NCBI GenBank assembly: GCA_014281115.1
Contig: JACONQ010000007.1
Span: 2,666,001 to 2,730,000 of the forward strand
Length of the DNA stretch: 64,000 nt
From: Laburnicola sp. R22_1
Taxonomy: Eukaryota; Ascomycota; Dothideomycetes; Pleosporales; Didymosphaeriaceae
Reading direction: 5' to 3'
In this document: positions 1 to 10,744 of the stretch, piece after piece
Position numbering within the stretch: position 1 is the stretch's first letter
Layout of the letters: every line of letters starts with the position of its first letter
Notes under the pieces: generated by a model
Databases searched by the model: none
Told to the model about the DNA's origin: nothing
The model's input: the letters and a program-made list of their open reading frames with translations, nothing else
Position numbers and translations under genes: made by a program

Positions 1-662
1 AAGTGGGAGTAGAAGCCGACGGAGTGGATGTAGAAGAGCGGAACGAGGGCGGCGTCTGCGTGGGTGGCGAGTTTTTCGAGGAGCTCGGGCCGGATGGGAG
101 CGGTTGCGAGGATTAGGGTATATGGCTTCAGAGCATCAGGCTGCGTGAGCCACGACTCGACGGGCTGCGGCGCAATTAGCTATGCGCACACGCGGAGGCC
201 GAACTGACTGGCGCTTACCTCTGTGACGAAGCTGCCTTGTACGTCTGGATTGAGCTCCTTGACCAGATTGCACGTATGCTCGGCGCGGAAGCCGCCCAGC
301 TGTTCTTCCTCGAGGAAGAAGTTCACGCCCAAGTCGGCCTCGTCCACCACTGCCGAGTCCTGTATCGTAAAGTTGCCGACGCCGGGAAGCACCAAGTTTT
401 TCAGCGTCTCCAGGCCAACGACGCCCGAGCCGGAGTTGATGAGCAGCACATGCGAGTCCTCGAGCGCGAGTTGGCCGGCGGCTCCCCATAGACGCAGCTG
501 GCGATCGTACCTGGATCCGTTACTACATGCAGCGGCGCGGGTGACGGCGCTTGGGAAGCTTACTTCTTCTCCTTTGCGGTCGGGCCCTGGACCGGAGGGG
601 GCAGTTCGGCCATTGCTGGGTGTCGATAGAGAAGGAAGAGGAGCGTCCTCTGCTACGTGCAA
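1..662 (-). CDS. ULA1: NEDD8-activating enzyme E1 regulatory subunit (APPBP1/Ula1-like), 5' part
   Basis: This is the adenylation-like half of the heterodimeric E1 that activates the ubiquitin-like protein NEDD8/Rub1 for cullin modification. Exon 1 (219-662) carries the family's opening motif YDRQLRLWG, then a Rossmann-type stretch (HVLLINSGSGVVGLETLKNL), the GVGNFTIQD strand and NFFLEEEQLG. A 54-bp intron (165-218, GTAAGC...GCAG, in-frame junction) leads to exon 2 (1-164), which reads ESWLTQPDALKPYTLI and LFYIHSVGFYS, as in the family. The gene runs off the left edge, so only about the first 200 residues are present. The start at 662 is the only in-frame ATG before the YDRQ motif. It gives an unusually long, low-complexity leader of about 50 residues, so an upstream intron or exon is possible. 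It diverges from the ribose-5-phosphate isomerase gene with 331 bp between start codons. Confidence 0.9.
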
Positions 663-993
663 TCGAGGCTGTGGATTCCATCATTTCCATGTCGCGTCGA
701 CCCCGTGTTTCTGCCGCCCGTCACCGCCCCACACGCGCCAAGCGAATGGTGGGGCCCTTCGTGTGCCCCTCGATGCCCTCCCCTCGACCCTCGTTGCGTG
801 CTTCCCTGCATCCGACTCGCAGTCCTTTCACCGGCGTATATCGTGCGTCTCCTCTACTTTCCCTCTTGTTGCTTGCTTCCCAACAGTACCCACCAAAGCC
901 GCTGCATCTGCCACCACGGGCTTCGATTGAGGACATACACCAGTCAATTCGCCACCCGCACTCTCGCTTCCCCTAATTTTAGAGAAAAACAGC

Positions 994-1889
994 ATGGCAG
1001 ACGCTACGGTTGAGTCGGCCAAACGCGCGGCCGCCCACCAAGCTGTCAAGGACCACTTCGACCCGTCAGCAACGAATGTAGGCATCGGGTCGGGCACGAC
1101 CATCGTCTATGTGGTAGAGGCTATCAAAGCTGCCTCCACCAATACCAACATCCACTTCATCCCGACCGGATACCAGTCGCACCAAGTCCTTGTCAAAGCT
1201 GGCCTGACTCCGGTTGCATTCGATAGCCTGCCCGCAGACATCGTCTTCGATGTTGCCTTCGACGGCGCCGACGAGGTCGACCTCGAACTGAACTGCATAA
1301 AGGGCGGAGGCGCCTGTTTGTTCCAGGAAAAGCTGGTCGCAGAACGAGCGAAGAAATTTGTCTGCGTAGCAGGTACCATGGTATATTATCCGGCTATTGA
1401 CTGTGCCTGATTCATGGTGTAGATTATCGCAAAAAGCAAGACCGCCTCCTCACCAACTGGCCCACGATACCCATAGAAGTAGCCCCCATCTCCGTACCCA
1501 CTGTCCTCAAAAGCCTCCGTGTTCTCGGCTCCACGAACCCCACATTACGCACCACTCTTCTTGAGAAATCCGGACCGCTGAAAACCGACCAAGACTTCTA
1601 TATTGTAGATGCGCCATTTAAACCACTGCTGATCGAAGAAGACATAAAAGCTGGCAAAGGCAAAGGTGACGGCAGCGATGGGACGTGGGAGGTGAAGAAG
1701 CTGAGCGAGGCCATCAAAGCTTTGACTGGCGTGCTCGAAGTTGGAATCTTCTCTGGACTAAACGGTCCGGATGCGGAAGCCATTCGATCCACGGACGAAG
1801 TGATGACGGTGACGAGCGGGCAGAAACCAGTAGCTGTGTACTTTGGCATGCAAGACGGAACTGTTGAGGTGCGGACAGCGAAGCAGTAG
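994..1889 (+). CDS. RKI1: Ribose-5-phosphate isomerase (type A)
   Basis: Interconverts ribose-5-phosphate and ribulose-5-phosphate in the cytosolic non-oxidative pentose phosphate pathway. There are two exons, 994-1372 and 1423-1889, with a 50-bp phase-1 intron (GTACCA...GTGTAG). Joined, they encode 281 residues. Family signatures visible: GIGSGTT (phosphate-binding loop), FDGADEVD (catalytic Asp/Glu region), and the KGGGACLFQEKLVA block whose Lys belongs to the active site; after the intron, DYRKK and the C-terminal VGIFSGLNGPDAEAI block. A short insert, KAGKGKGDGSDGTWEV, sits before the C-terminal domain, as is common in fungal versions. Length and motifs are complete, so the enzyme should be functional. 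The start at 994 follows a CT-rich leader with AAAACAGCATGG context. Confidence 0.95.
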
Positions 1890-2699
1890 TGCTGCTCGCG
1901 TCTTTCCAGCGCACATCGGATTTTGCTAGACAGGCTTCGTACATGTTGCGTATCTTGGGTGAACACCCTCTAATATGTTGCCCAAGTGTTTCCCTACTAC
2001 TGTAGGCCGCGCTTTTATTCTTGTACTGATTTGCTTTTTTCACCATTTCGACATAGATCTGGCAAGAAGTAGACGTTTCGCATGTACCATCGCGCAGTTG
2101 AATTGTTTGTAACTGAAGGACGACGTGCGAGTTATGCTACTCGTGTACGGCTGTCTGCTGTGCATGTGTCGTATATGCATCCATGGATTGTGTATCCTGG
2201 GGTTACTGGCTGTGCATCCCAGCCATGGCGTTCATCTCCGTCGAGACATCATGGGCGTACTCACTGACAAATTCATAGTAGCGCTGTCATGTCTCGAATT
2301 AGTCTCCTGTTGGCACTGTTCACAAATAACCAAACGGTGAATGGATCGGGAGCCTGGAGCGCTGGGGAAAGTTCAGTCACGTGATAGCGCGATGCCCGCG
2401 GGCGTTCGCGCCGTCTTTATGAACGCGCATACAATCCGCGTCAAACGAAGAGACGATTCACCACGCTGAATGAACACAACTTTATCATGTCCACGGAAGC
2501 AATGGTTTTATTTCCAGCGCAGCGCGCAAATGACCTTCAATGCCGAAGAAGTCCATACCAAGAAGCGAATTCATGTCCATCATGCCCATAGAAAAAAACG
2601 CTCTCTTCAAAACCGCGCTACTGTAGCGGGCAAAACACGACTGCAAAAATTGCCGTCGTGTTTCAAGAAAAGAAAAGAAAACCCTCAGACAACACGGCT
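1890..2699. other. Convergent intergenic region
   Basis: Shared 3' flank of the isomerase gene and the LPMO gene. I see no gene. The short open frames here lack recognisable domains. A GC palindrome (GCCCGCGGGC near 2393) is the only local feature. Confidence 0.6.
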
Positions 2700-4348
2700 T
2701 CAGTGGCGAGTATGATGCGCCCACCGCTCCACGCGCCTCTTCCTGTGCGCATGCGCATCCACAGCTACAGTCACGTACTGCGTCTCCGTCACAACCTCGA
2801 CTTTATACTTTGTCTCTACATCCGGCGTAGGCGTGGGAGCGGGGGTGGTCGTGGATTCTGACGCTGGGACCGTGATAGCGAGGACATTGGTGGTGGGGAG
2901 GACGTACAAGCCATCCGTGAACGAGAGGAGCGTCACAACCGAGGACGACGACAGCTCTGCAGACGCCGTCCCAGTCGACGAGGCTTCTACCTCGGGCGCA
3001 GCCTCAGAAGTCTTCGACGGCGCCGCCGCACCCTCAGATTTGGGCGTGTATATCGGCATATCCGAAATCTTGCCCGGGGCATCTAATTTCCCGCCCCCCA
3101 CCACGGGAATAACAAGGCCTATATCGATCTTTTCGCGCTTGGGGGTAATGACCTTGTCTTTGTTCGGGGGCCCCGTGAAGTCCCCGGCACTGCAAGCGTC
3201 GTTGATGGCCGTGCATTTGTCGCTCCAGAGGTCGCAGACTTTGCCGCCTGTGGCGGGCGCAGCGTCCCAGCAGGCTTTGTTCTGCGTCCAGCAGGATTCG
3301 CCCGCGGCCCAGCAGCCGGCCTCGTCCGTGTACGAGGGCACTTCTTTGCCGCACCAGTTTGCGTTCTGCGCGATGCAGGACGCAGGCACCACGCCTTCTG
3401 TTTGGCGGGTCGGCGTGTCCCCTGAAGCAGCCGTGTTCATGCCTGACGTGAAGTTCGCCACGGCCGGCCCGGGGGCTCTGTATTCTGCGTTTTTGCCAAC
3501 GTAGATGTTGAATTTGACGGACGATTGGCCTGCTGTCACGTACTCGGGTCCTGGAATCGCGACTGTAGATTCGGGAACGAGGTCGCCTGTGCTCTCGAGG
3601 AAGATCTGCGCGCAGCTGGTGTAGAACTGGGCACCGCCTTCGGAGGCGTTGTGCATGGCGACGACCTCGGGCCGCGCGAGGTAGTAGCCGCCTTGGAGGC
3701 CTTTGGGGAGCACGACGGACAGGCGGCCGTTGTTGTCGATTAGGCGGTCGGTGCACCATTGGTCGGTGGAGGGGTCGTAGCCGTCGTCCATGAGTTTGAA
3801 CCAGCCGTCGCCGGCGGCTGGTGGGGGTTAGTTTTTGTGGATCGGGGGGAGGTGGGGGTCTAAGGTACCTTTGTCTTCTATGGCGGAGGAAACTTTCTTG
3901 AGGTAGACGGCGCAGGGGCCGTAGTGGCCTCTGTCGAGGGACTCCTTGGATGGGTCGTCGGGCCAGGAGCGCATTTCAAAGGTGAGTGTTGCTCCGTCTT
4001 GGACGGGGGAGACGAAGGGGACACCCTTGGTTCCGTCGACGTCTGGGGTGGAGGTTAGTCTTCGGGGCTCAACTTGAACTTGTTGCGGGATTCTGTTGCA
4101 ACGTACTGCAGGCCATGTCATCACTGCTGTAGTCCTCGAGAGGGAACGAAGCTACCTTGGGATCGCGTCGCATGCGGATAGCAGCGCCATCGCCCTAGTT
4201 GGTACTGTCAGAACTATGTCTCAGTGATAGTAGATGGACGGCAACCTACCTGGCTCACTCCATCGACATAGAGTACAGACCAAACCGTATGCGCCAAGAC
4301 AGAAGGCGCAGCAGCAAGAGCAGCCAAAAGAACAGATTGAGTCTTCAT
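2700..4348 (-). CDS. Secreted AA9 lytic polysaccharide monooxygenase with Cys-rich and Ser/Thr-rich tail
   Basis: A copper enzyme that oxidatively cleaves cellulose or related glucans outside the cell. Four exons: 4250-4348, 4108-adjacent exon 4107-4194, 3869-4042 and 2700-3817, with phases that join to 492 codons. The signal peptide (about residues 1-19) ends in VLA, immediately followed by His20, so the mature protein starts with the catalytic histidine (HTVW), as the family requires. The other copper ligands are visible: His102 in DRGHYGPCAVYL and axial Tyr186 with Gln184 in GGAQFYTSC. After the catalytic domain (ending about residue 210) there is a module with eight cysteines (roughly residues 255-325, motifs SCIAQNANWC and KACWDAAP), then a Ser/Thr/Pro-rich linker and a basic C-terminus. 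No CBM1 is seen. The tail may anchor the enzyme or extend it from the wall; that is inference. Confidence 0.93.
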
Positions 4349-5721
4349 ACTGACTCAACGTCTCCGCAGTCCTGCTCGAAAAGATATGTCGTCGAGATGT
4401 TCGGAACGAAGCCGTAGGTAGGTAGTATTCACACAGGAAAAGCTCAAGGTCTCGTCTCTAGGACTCCTTATCTCTTCACAAAAGAATGAAAGCGTCGACT
4501 GGCGACCTGCAAAAGAGTGACAACGGGCAACAAACGTCCCAAACGAAAGACAGACAGCCAGACAGCAAGTCGAATGGAAGTCCGTACCTACCAACGTGGG
4601 AAACCCAGCGCTTTTGATCCACGACCAGGGGGCCCGCACGCGGGTGCAATCTTCCCCAGTGAAACCCGCATCCCTGCGCCGATTCATCAAAACTCTCGGG
4701 AAACCATGTCGTCCTTCCTTGCAACGAATCCCCCATGATGCACCGGATGGGGCCACTTCACGTCAGGTTCCGAGCTGGCGGCTGAGAGGTCCGCTCTGGC
4801 GAATCAGCGTGCCTGCTGGGCGTGTTCGAGAAACATGAAACGAAACGACGTCGGGTGGGTGCCGCGCTAGGGACTGGGCTCGACGAGACAAGGCGCTTGT
4901 GGCGTTGGGCCAAACTCGCTAGTTTAGGCACGGGGCCTTAATTTGGAGATGGCTGCCGCCGCGCTGGAATAGCGAGCTGGATCTTCTCCAGGTTTGCTGG
5001 CGATGGTGGGCAAAAGTTGTGGTTGAAGAATTCAACAGCTTGGAAGGAGTTGTATGTATCTGAAATGTACCGGCTCTGGCTTAGGTGTAAGGTTTTGCCG
5101 GGGGTTGGCCTCTCGGGCGGAGTTCATCACATCTCCGCAGCGTATCGAATCGTTAGACTGCCAACACACGATCCTTCTGTGGCTTTCCGCCTTCATTTCA
5201 GTTTTCTCGTCGCCAAGAGATCCCGCCTCGTGTTGGGCGTCGATCCACCGCCCCTGCCTAGAACATTGAATCAAACAAACACCCAGTAATTTGTACTGAA
5301 GAGTCAGGACATGGAGAAACGAGGCCGATTCTTTACCCGCAAACTGAAGGGATTGTTAGAAAGGACGATTTTGTCTTGTGGAGGCGTTTAACGATGTAGC
5401 GAACGAGGAGGGACAACATGATGTTGTGCAGCCCAGCTCAGAGTTTGTTTCGTTACATGCGGAAATCACAAGCTTGGTAAAACCAAAAGAAGGAAATAAA
5501 GGTTGTGTCGAGGTGCGTGGGATGAACATTGAATGTTATTGATGTTCCGGTGGACGCTCTTGCATATAATAAGTGACGCAGTCTCATCGAACGGACGCAT
5601 TTAATTCGATGGATCGAAAGGTAGCGCGTCGGGCTGCTATGCAAGGCCATTTAGCGCTGCGTGCTGTATTGTTTTTCTGGGTGCATATGCATCTCGGACG
5701 CTAGAGTAGCTAGGTAATGAA
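4349..5721. other. Gene-free stretch upstream of the LPMO gene
   Basis: Probably contains the LPMO promoter (immediately upstream of 4348). The reading frames here overlap on both strands and show no domain, signal peptide or codon bias I can support. Confidence 0.5.
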
Positions 5722-5849
5722 TACAGTCAACCAGCAGGTACGGGTGACTAGCGGCGCATGGGTCGCAAAGCCCTTTGGTGGTCCTTCACGAGAGATTTGT
5801 TCCCTGCCGAGGATTGGCGCTAGTCACCCGTACCCTCTGGTCGACTGTA
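5722..5849. mobile_element. Short TA-flanked inverted-repeat element (MITE candidate)
   Basis: A 124-bp unit (5724-5847) starts CAGTC and ends GACTG and is flanked by TA on both sides (5722-5723, 5848-5849). Its ends form an inverted repeat of about 30 bp with three internal mismatches (5724-5753 against 5818-5847; core GGTACGGGTGACTAGCG). About 64 bp lie between the arms. The TA target and terminal inverted repeats are what Tc1/mariner-type miniature elements show. It has no coding capacity. Its ends do not match the larger Tc1/mariner copy at 19810-21093. Confidence 0.6.
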
Positions 5850-7753
5850 GCTATAGTGCATGGATTTTCTGCATGCGAAAGTCGTCAAGATGATCAGTGA
5901 GTGGCAGCGGCTGGATGCATGGCCTCGTGTTCGAACTTGGAAGATCTGATTATATCCTAGCAGAGGTAACCACCGTGGTTAGTGCTTGTACGTTTTATGA
6001 CCTGTAAAAGCCGAGTCGATTATAAGTTGAATCGCATGCATCGAGTAGTATTGCCCAACTCTAATAGACCATACATTCGAACCAGTGGAATTCTTCCGGG
6101 TACATGTTCGAGTGTTCGAAAATCTGCGTCAATGGGGCTATTTCTTGTTGCACCTTCTTTTCGGCGACCAACGGTGATATACTCCTGCTCACTTAGCCAT
6201 GTGCACCTACTCACTTGGGGATAATGACCTGCTCGCTCAACAATGCCGACTTCTGTATCTGTAGTCAGCGACTTCTTTGCTAAACATGAATTAGTATCAC
6301 CAGAAAGTGCTAGGAACTCACTGTTTACATGATAAAATCGTCTCCATACCACGCTGGCCCCCGTCTTCTTTACTCACACTACCACCAACGATCCGGTCGT
6401 GAGCATCGAATGTACGCCTCTACAAACCATACCTTTCTTCTTTCTCCTCTTTTCCTCCTCTTCGTTTCCATTCCCATGCTTTTGTTTGAAGCTCCACATG
6501 CCAATGTCCTCAAATTCGCCATTTCAGACATCCGCCTCCGCCTCCTCCGCCGAAGCCCTCGATCACCACCGATACCAATCCACTCGATCATCAGCCTATC
6601 CCCCGGCCTCAGACAGTTATACACCGCTGCTCGACACCCGCAGGCACCGAGTCAAGCTAGCTTATACGAGCATGTTCGGCTCCTGTCTCATCATTGGCCG
6701 TCCCCACCTGCATACACAAAGGCAGGTGGAATCTGCACTGCGGATAAAGGCTTTGTTTCGATGAAGATACACCACATAACTGAGCTCCTTGGAGCGATGA
6801 TGAAAGCATGGTTTTCTGAGATGCGAACCATGTGCCCCGTGCCAGTAAGCTTTATAGCGCTGACGGGGCTTCCTCAGCTTCTAGGGCCGGAACTCCGTAC
6901 GCTACTCGATTGCATCATTGTTTGAATCTCGGCTAGGCGTCGCATCGACCTCATAGGATGGCCTGGGATTGGCTGCGACATGGCGATGGGGGAGGTGCCG
7001 TGTTCGGAAGCGGGGCCGGAGGGCAGGGGAAAACACGGTTGGCAAGGAAGCTGGGGTTGGTGGGAAGAGAAGCGGAATAAATTATATTGTGCGCCTAGCT
7101 TTGGTTTTGCTTGAAGTTTGGTTCATTGATGCGCGAATGTTGATGGCGGCTTCCCCGCCCAACCGTGGAACACGAATTATATCATCCAATCGTAAGCCAC
7201 TTGATTTGTGTGTTATCACATGTTTCCGTTGTCATAAAGAGCACGAAGATTCTCTAACCATAATTCTGTTCAAGGTCTACGTTTGCGATCGAGGGAAGTG
7301 CGTTGATGTACGCTTGGGCCACAGGTTCTTTCACGTCTGGCCCTCCCGATTATCCCAATAAACTTTCTTAATTTGTGCTGCTGGCAAGAAGACCACATGT
7401 ACAGCGAAGACTTTGCGCTGCATGTCGCTATCCATGCTTGGATAGTACTGTCCTCCGCCACGTTTCCAGGCTGCGACCATGCGTGCATGCGATTCGCCAA
7501 GATGATAGCCGTCTCTTGGGTGTAGAAGGTTCAAGGTGTGTCCATAAACTGACCAAGTACAGCCTTGGAGTGGTTAAGTAACGTGTAAAGGCGCAGTATG
7601 AGCTATGCGTGGTTTGTAGGCTCGAACCGTTAAGATATAGCACTCATCAAGTGGATGTACTAGTGCTTCGCAGAATATTTTTCAAAATGGTAGCTACTTC
7701 AAGCTTGCCGGCCACCGCAGGTTCGAGGAAGACTTCCAAACAAGTCCTTAGTA
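5850..7753. other. Gene-free stretch
   Basis: No supported gene. A CT-rich tract lies near 6420-6480. The longest frame (6329-6925, +) is Ser/His/Pro-rich, overlaps other open frames and has no recognisable domain, so I do not call it. Confidence 0.45.
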
Positions 7754-8453
7754 TCATGCGGTGTGACTCCGAGAGCTCGACGCCAATATTCGGTTACGGA
7801 TCTCTTGCAGCGAATTTGCCCAATTCTTTCTGCAAATACTCAGCAAGGAGGCGTGAGCGAAACTGTCTTGCGTTGCTTTGTACCTTAGGTACTTGAAGTA
7901 AAAGTCGCGTCTCTGGTCTGGCTGCTGCTTGCGCGTTGGAAGCATGCTGCTAGAGATTCCATCGTCTCGGGCGAGCGTAACCATCGAGCCCAACCTCCCA
8001 CTCAGTTTCGTTTCTAGGGAGAATATGTGGGTCCCGGAGGGTGAGGTCCACTGTAAGGCTGCGTCCAGCTCAGCCAAGGTCAGATGGCAGGCGGCCAAGG
8101 ATACCCAAGCTAGGATTGTATTGATATATTCGGCCTCTTGATCTTTAAGAGCGTAGCAGCACACCTCCAGAACCTCCGTGATCATGCTTTCAATGTCTGT
8201 GGGAGGTGTAGCCAGGTGGTCGAGTATTTCCTGCTCGGGTAATTGCGTATCTAGAGCATCTAGCATTCATCTGACACAGAGAGATCTGCCTTTCGTTTTT
8301 TTTCTCCAAGATGTCTCGAATGCGCGCCTCAATTCCCGGTGACATTCCGCTCTTGCAACTGATTGACACTGTCAGTGTTTGTTTGCGCAGGTCTAAGATG
8401 TTGAAATAATGTAAAACAGCAGGAAATTTCAGTTGTTCTCCTTTTTTCGACAC
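7754..8453 (-). pseudogene. Fragment of a STAND/NLR-type protein (winged-helix region after the NTPase)
   Basis: The frame 7754-8266 contains TILAWVSLAACHLTLAELDAAL followed by an Ile/Leu-rich segment. This matches the winged-helix segment that follows NACHT/NB domains in fungal STAND proteins (ILxWVxxAxRPLTLxEL). The upstream piece (8270-8453) is in another frame, so a frameshift near 8270 separates them. There is no P-loop upstream and no ankyrin, TPR or WD repeats downstream, so this is a relic of one part of a much longer gene. Family identity is inferred from one motif; the parent gene cannot be named. Confidence 0.45.
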
Positions 8454-9900
8454 AAGAATATCTTAAAGATTAATATAAGGTTTTTTGCTGTGTTTCTTAA
8501 GGAGTGAGTTCATAATAACGCGAGTTGTGTCCTTTACATCAAGGTCGTCGATGCCCAAAATCGGTGTTCAATACCCAAGATTGTTGAGTTACACGTCAAT
8601 ATTCCTCATCTAGGTTTCGATGCGGATGACAGAGCAGTCGATGTGCTTAACTACGAAAGACGTCGTCCCGTCTCTTACGAGCTGTTCTAGTCTTATCCGA
8701 GCGCTCCATCTGCTAGATAGTCTAGACATAAATTCTTTCCACCTCTTTCTCTCGACTTCTCTTCTTGACTGATATCTTGATTATAGGATAGTTGGGAGAA
8801 CACTAGCAAAAATTTCCTTTCATTTATTGAGTAACGTGTTCCTCACCATCAAGGTCGAAGCGATCCGTGACGCCCATACAGCCCTCGGTCAATGCCAACG
8901 TATGAGCAATGCCAAGCTTACCCGTATACCCGTATGAAGGGTATCGAATTCAAGGTTGCTATGAGTCCTAATCAGTGAATTGTATCGTTTTTCACCTGCA
9001 TGTCTAGTCCCTTCTCGACCTGTAAATTGCTTACCTAGGTAGCCGCGGATGTGTGATAATAAATAGGACACGTCTGCGCTTTGGTCCTCCTCTAAAGTGA
9101 TTAGCGCCGTGCGAAATATGTACATGTGCTGTGGAGAACACAGAAGGAGTGACCTGCATGATTGATGAGGCGGCTTTCAGGAAGGCACCAGTGCCCAATC
9201 TTGATTTGAAGCATTTGGATGGCGCGAGGTCGCTGGCTTAGGTGCTCTCATTTTAATTGTTCACCAAGGCAAGTCATGCTGCAAGTGGAACTTTCTATAT
9301 CTTTCATCGTATAGTTATCTTGTCGAAAGCATGTTAGCGATCTGTACACCCTTGTGTAAGCGCATACGCCCTTATTCAACAATGAGAGTTGTTTAGGTGG
9401 TTGTGCGCACCACATTCATGCACCTTCTAGTAATATTACTGTAATCACAGTTGGAAGGTACTCTGGGGGTACCTGGCAGGTGTCTGTCGTCGTCTCATCG
9501 TTTACGCGCTATTACGTAAGCCAGGGTACATAGCTAGGCTCCTCTGCCAGATCCTCCATCAATCTCACACGTCACTTTTATCAATCATATCATTGATGCT
9601 TTCCCGGTTCGCCCGTGGTTTTCGTTAGCGACGACCTGGCCACCGCAACCGCGGGACGGCCCCACAGGGCCGCAAGAACCTAACTGCCTAAACTAGAGAA
9701 TTTTCATCCACAACCAGACTTTCTTAATAAGATTTTGACTACAATCTTGAGAGGGGCTGTCCTGAGCTATAAGGTCTTCCCTATTTAAAGGTTCTGCTCG
9801 CTTTCTGCACTAACCCAACAGTTTTCCCATCGTCAAAGCCTACTCGAAACCAGCTTCAAAGCAGATCCAACAACTCACACTTTCAAAGCAAAACCTTCCT
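8454..9900. other. Gene-free stretch
   Basis: No coding signal I can support. The sequence is mixed AT-rich with many stops. The right end probably holds the promoter of the QTV-repeat frame (CTATTTAAAG near 9780). Confidence 0.45.
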
Positions 9901-9910
9901 TACTGCCGTC

Positions 9911-10744
9911 TTGGGCACTGTCCTGTACTTTGCAGGCCTAGCGATCACAACTCCAACTAGCATTTCATCCAATCATTTATATCCGTTTATAGTCAACTCA
10001 GCTGTTTACGACCCTAACAACACTGTTGAATTTAACTCACTCCTTGACGGCTCTCTCGATTACACACCCGCTTTCTGGCTAGCGTCTCAAGGTATTCTCG
10101 CTGAACTGAACGCCGACAACTCTACTGCGCCCACTGGTTCCTCCACATCTGGCGCTGCCCCTTCTACTGCGCCCACTGGTACTTCCACATCTGGTGCTAC
10201 CCCGCCTATCGCATCCGGTCAAACCGACATGGACAACGGTGCAGTGATGTCTTCTTTCATTAGAGCCATGCTCGTCCCGTCACTTTTCAACATCAAGGAG
10301 GCTGGCATAGCTGCTGTTCAGACAGTCAGTCAGATAATTCCAGTGATACAGATCGTCCAGCAGACAATTCCGACCTATCAGACTTTTCAAGTCATGTCCA
10401 CTCAGACGGTCGATCAGATAATTTCGTGGACACAGAGCGTCAAGGCGATAGTTCCGACCACTCAGACGGTCAGTCAGATAATTCCGTGGACACCGATCGT
10501 CCAGCAGACAGTTCCGACCTCTGTGACTTGGCTAGTCCAGCACACTCAGACGATCGATCAGATAATTCAGACCTCTCAGACTTGGATAGTTATGCAAACT
10601 CAGACGGTCAACCACATAGCCTCAATCGATGTTACACATACCGTAAAGCAGCATGAGCCTGTCCGGACTAAGACGGTTGAGGTTTACCAGCCTCCTTATA
10701 TTGTTACTAAACACTGCGTTTTTGTCTTTTGGGCCTGTGTGTGA
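9911..10744 (+). CDS. Putative secreted QTV/QII-repeat protein, start codon uncertain
   Basis: An open frame of about 277 codons begins with a hydrophobic leader (LGTVLYFAGLAITT), has a Thr/Ser/Ala-rich segment with two near-copies of APTG(S/T)STSGA, then degenerate repeats built on QTVxQIIPxxQ (about residues 135-235), and ends in CVFVFWACV. The repeats are visible in the DNA as recurring CAGACGGTCAGTCAGATAATT-like units. The frame opens on TTG at 9911. I find no in-frame ATG before the leader; the upstream in-frame codons read SKTFLTAV, resembling a signal peptide whose ATG has been lost or that lies in an unseen upstream exon. No family recognised. It could be a cell-wall or adhesin-like protein, or a decaying gene. 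Confidence 0.45.
   Translation: MGTVLYFAGLAITTPTSISSNHLYPFIVNSAVYDPNNTVEFNSLLDGSLDYTPAFWLASQGILAELNADNSTAPTGSSTSGAAPSTAPTGTSTSGATPPIASGQTDMDNGAVMSSFIRAMLVPSLFNIKEAGIAAVQTVSQIIPVIQIVQQTIPTYQTFQVMSTQTVDQIISWTQSVKAIVPTTQTVSQIIPWTPIVQQTVPTSVTWLVQHTQTIDQIIQTSQTWIVMQTQTVNHIASIDVTHTVKQHEPVRTKTVEVYQPPYIVTKHCVFVFWACV
10120..10212 (+). repeat. Two-copy Thr/Ser/Ala-coding direct repeat
   Basis: The segment ACTGCGCCCACTGGT-ccacatctggcgctgcccc occurs twice in tandem with a few substitutions (about 10123 and 10165), coding the APTG-STSGA motif of the repeat protein above. Confidence 0.6.

Noticed and set aside
5722..5849. Inverted repeat as a CRISPR or rRNA/tRNA-like structure
   Set aside because: Only two arms, no repeat array or cloverleaf, and the genome is fungal. 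A TA-flanked MITE explains it better.
6329..6925. 198-codon plus-strand frame
   Set aside because: Low-complexity CT-rich DNA gives open frames on both strands; no domain or start context.
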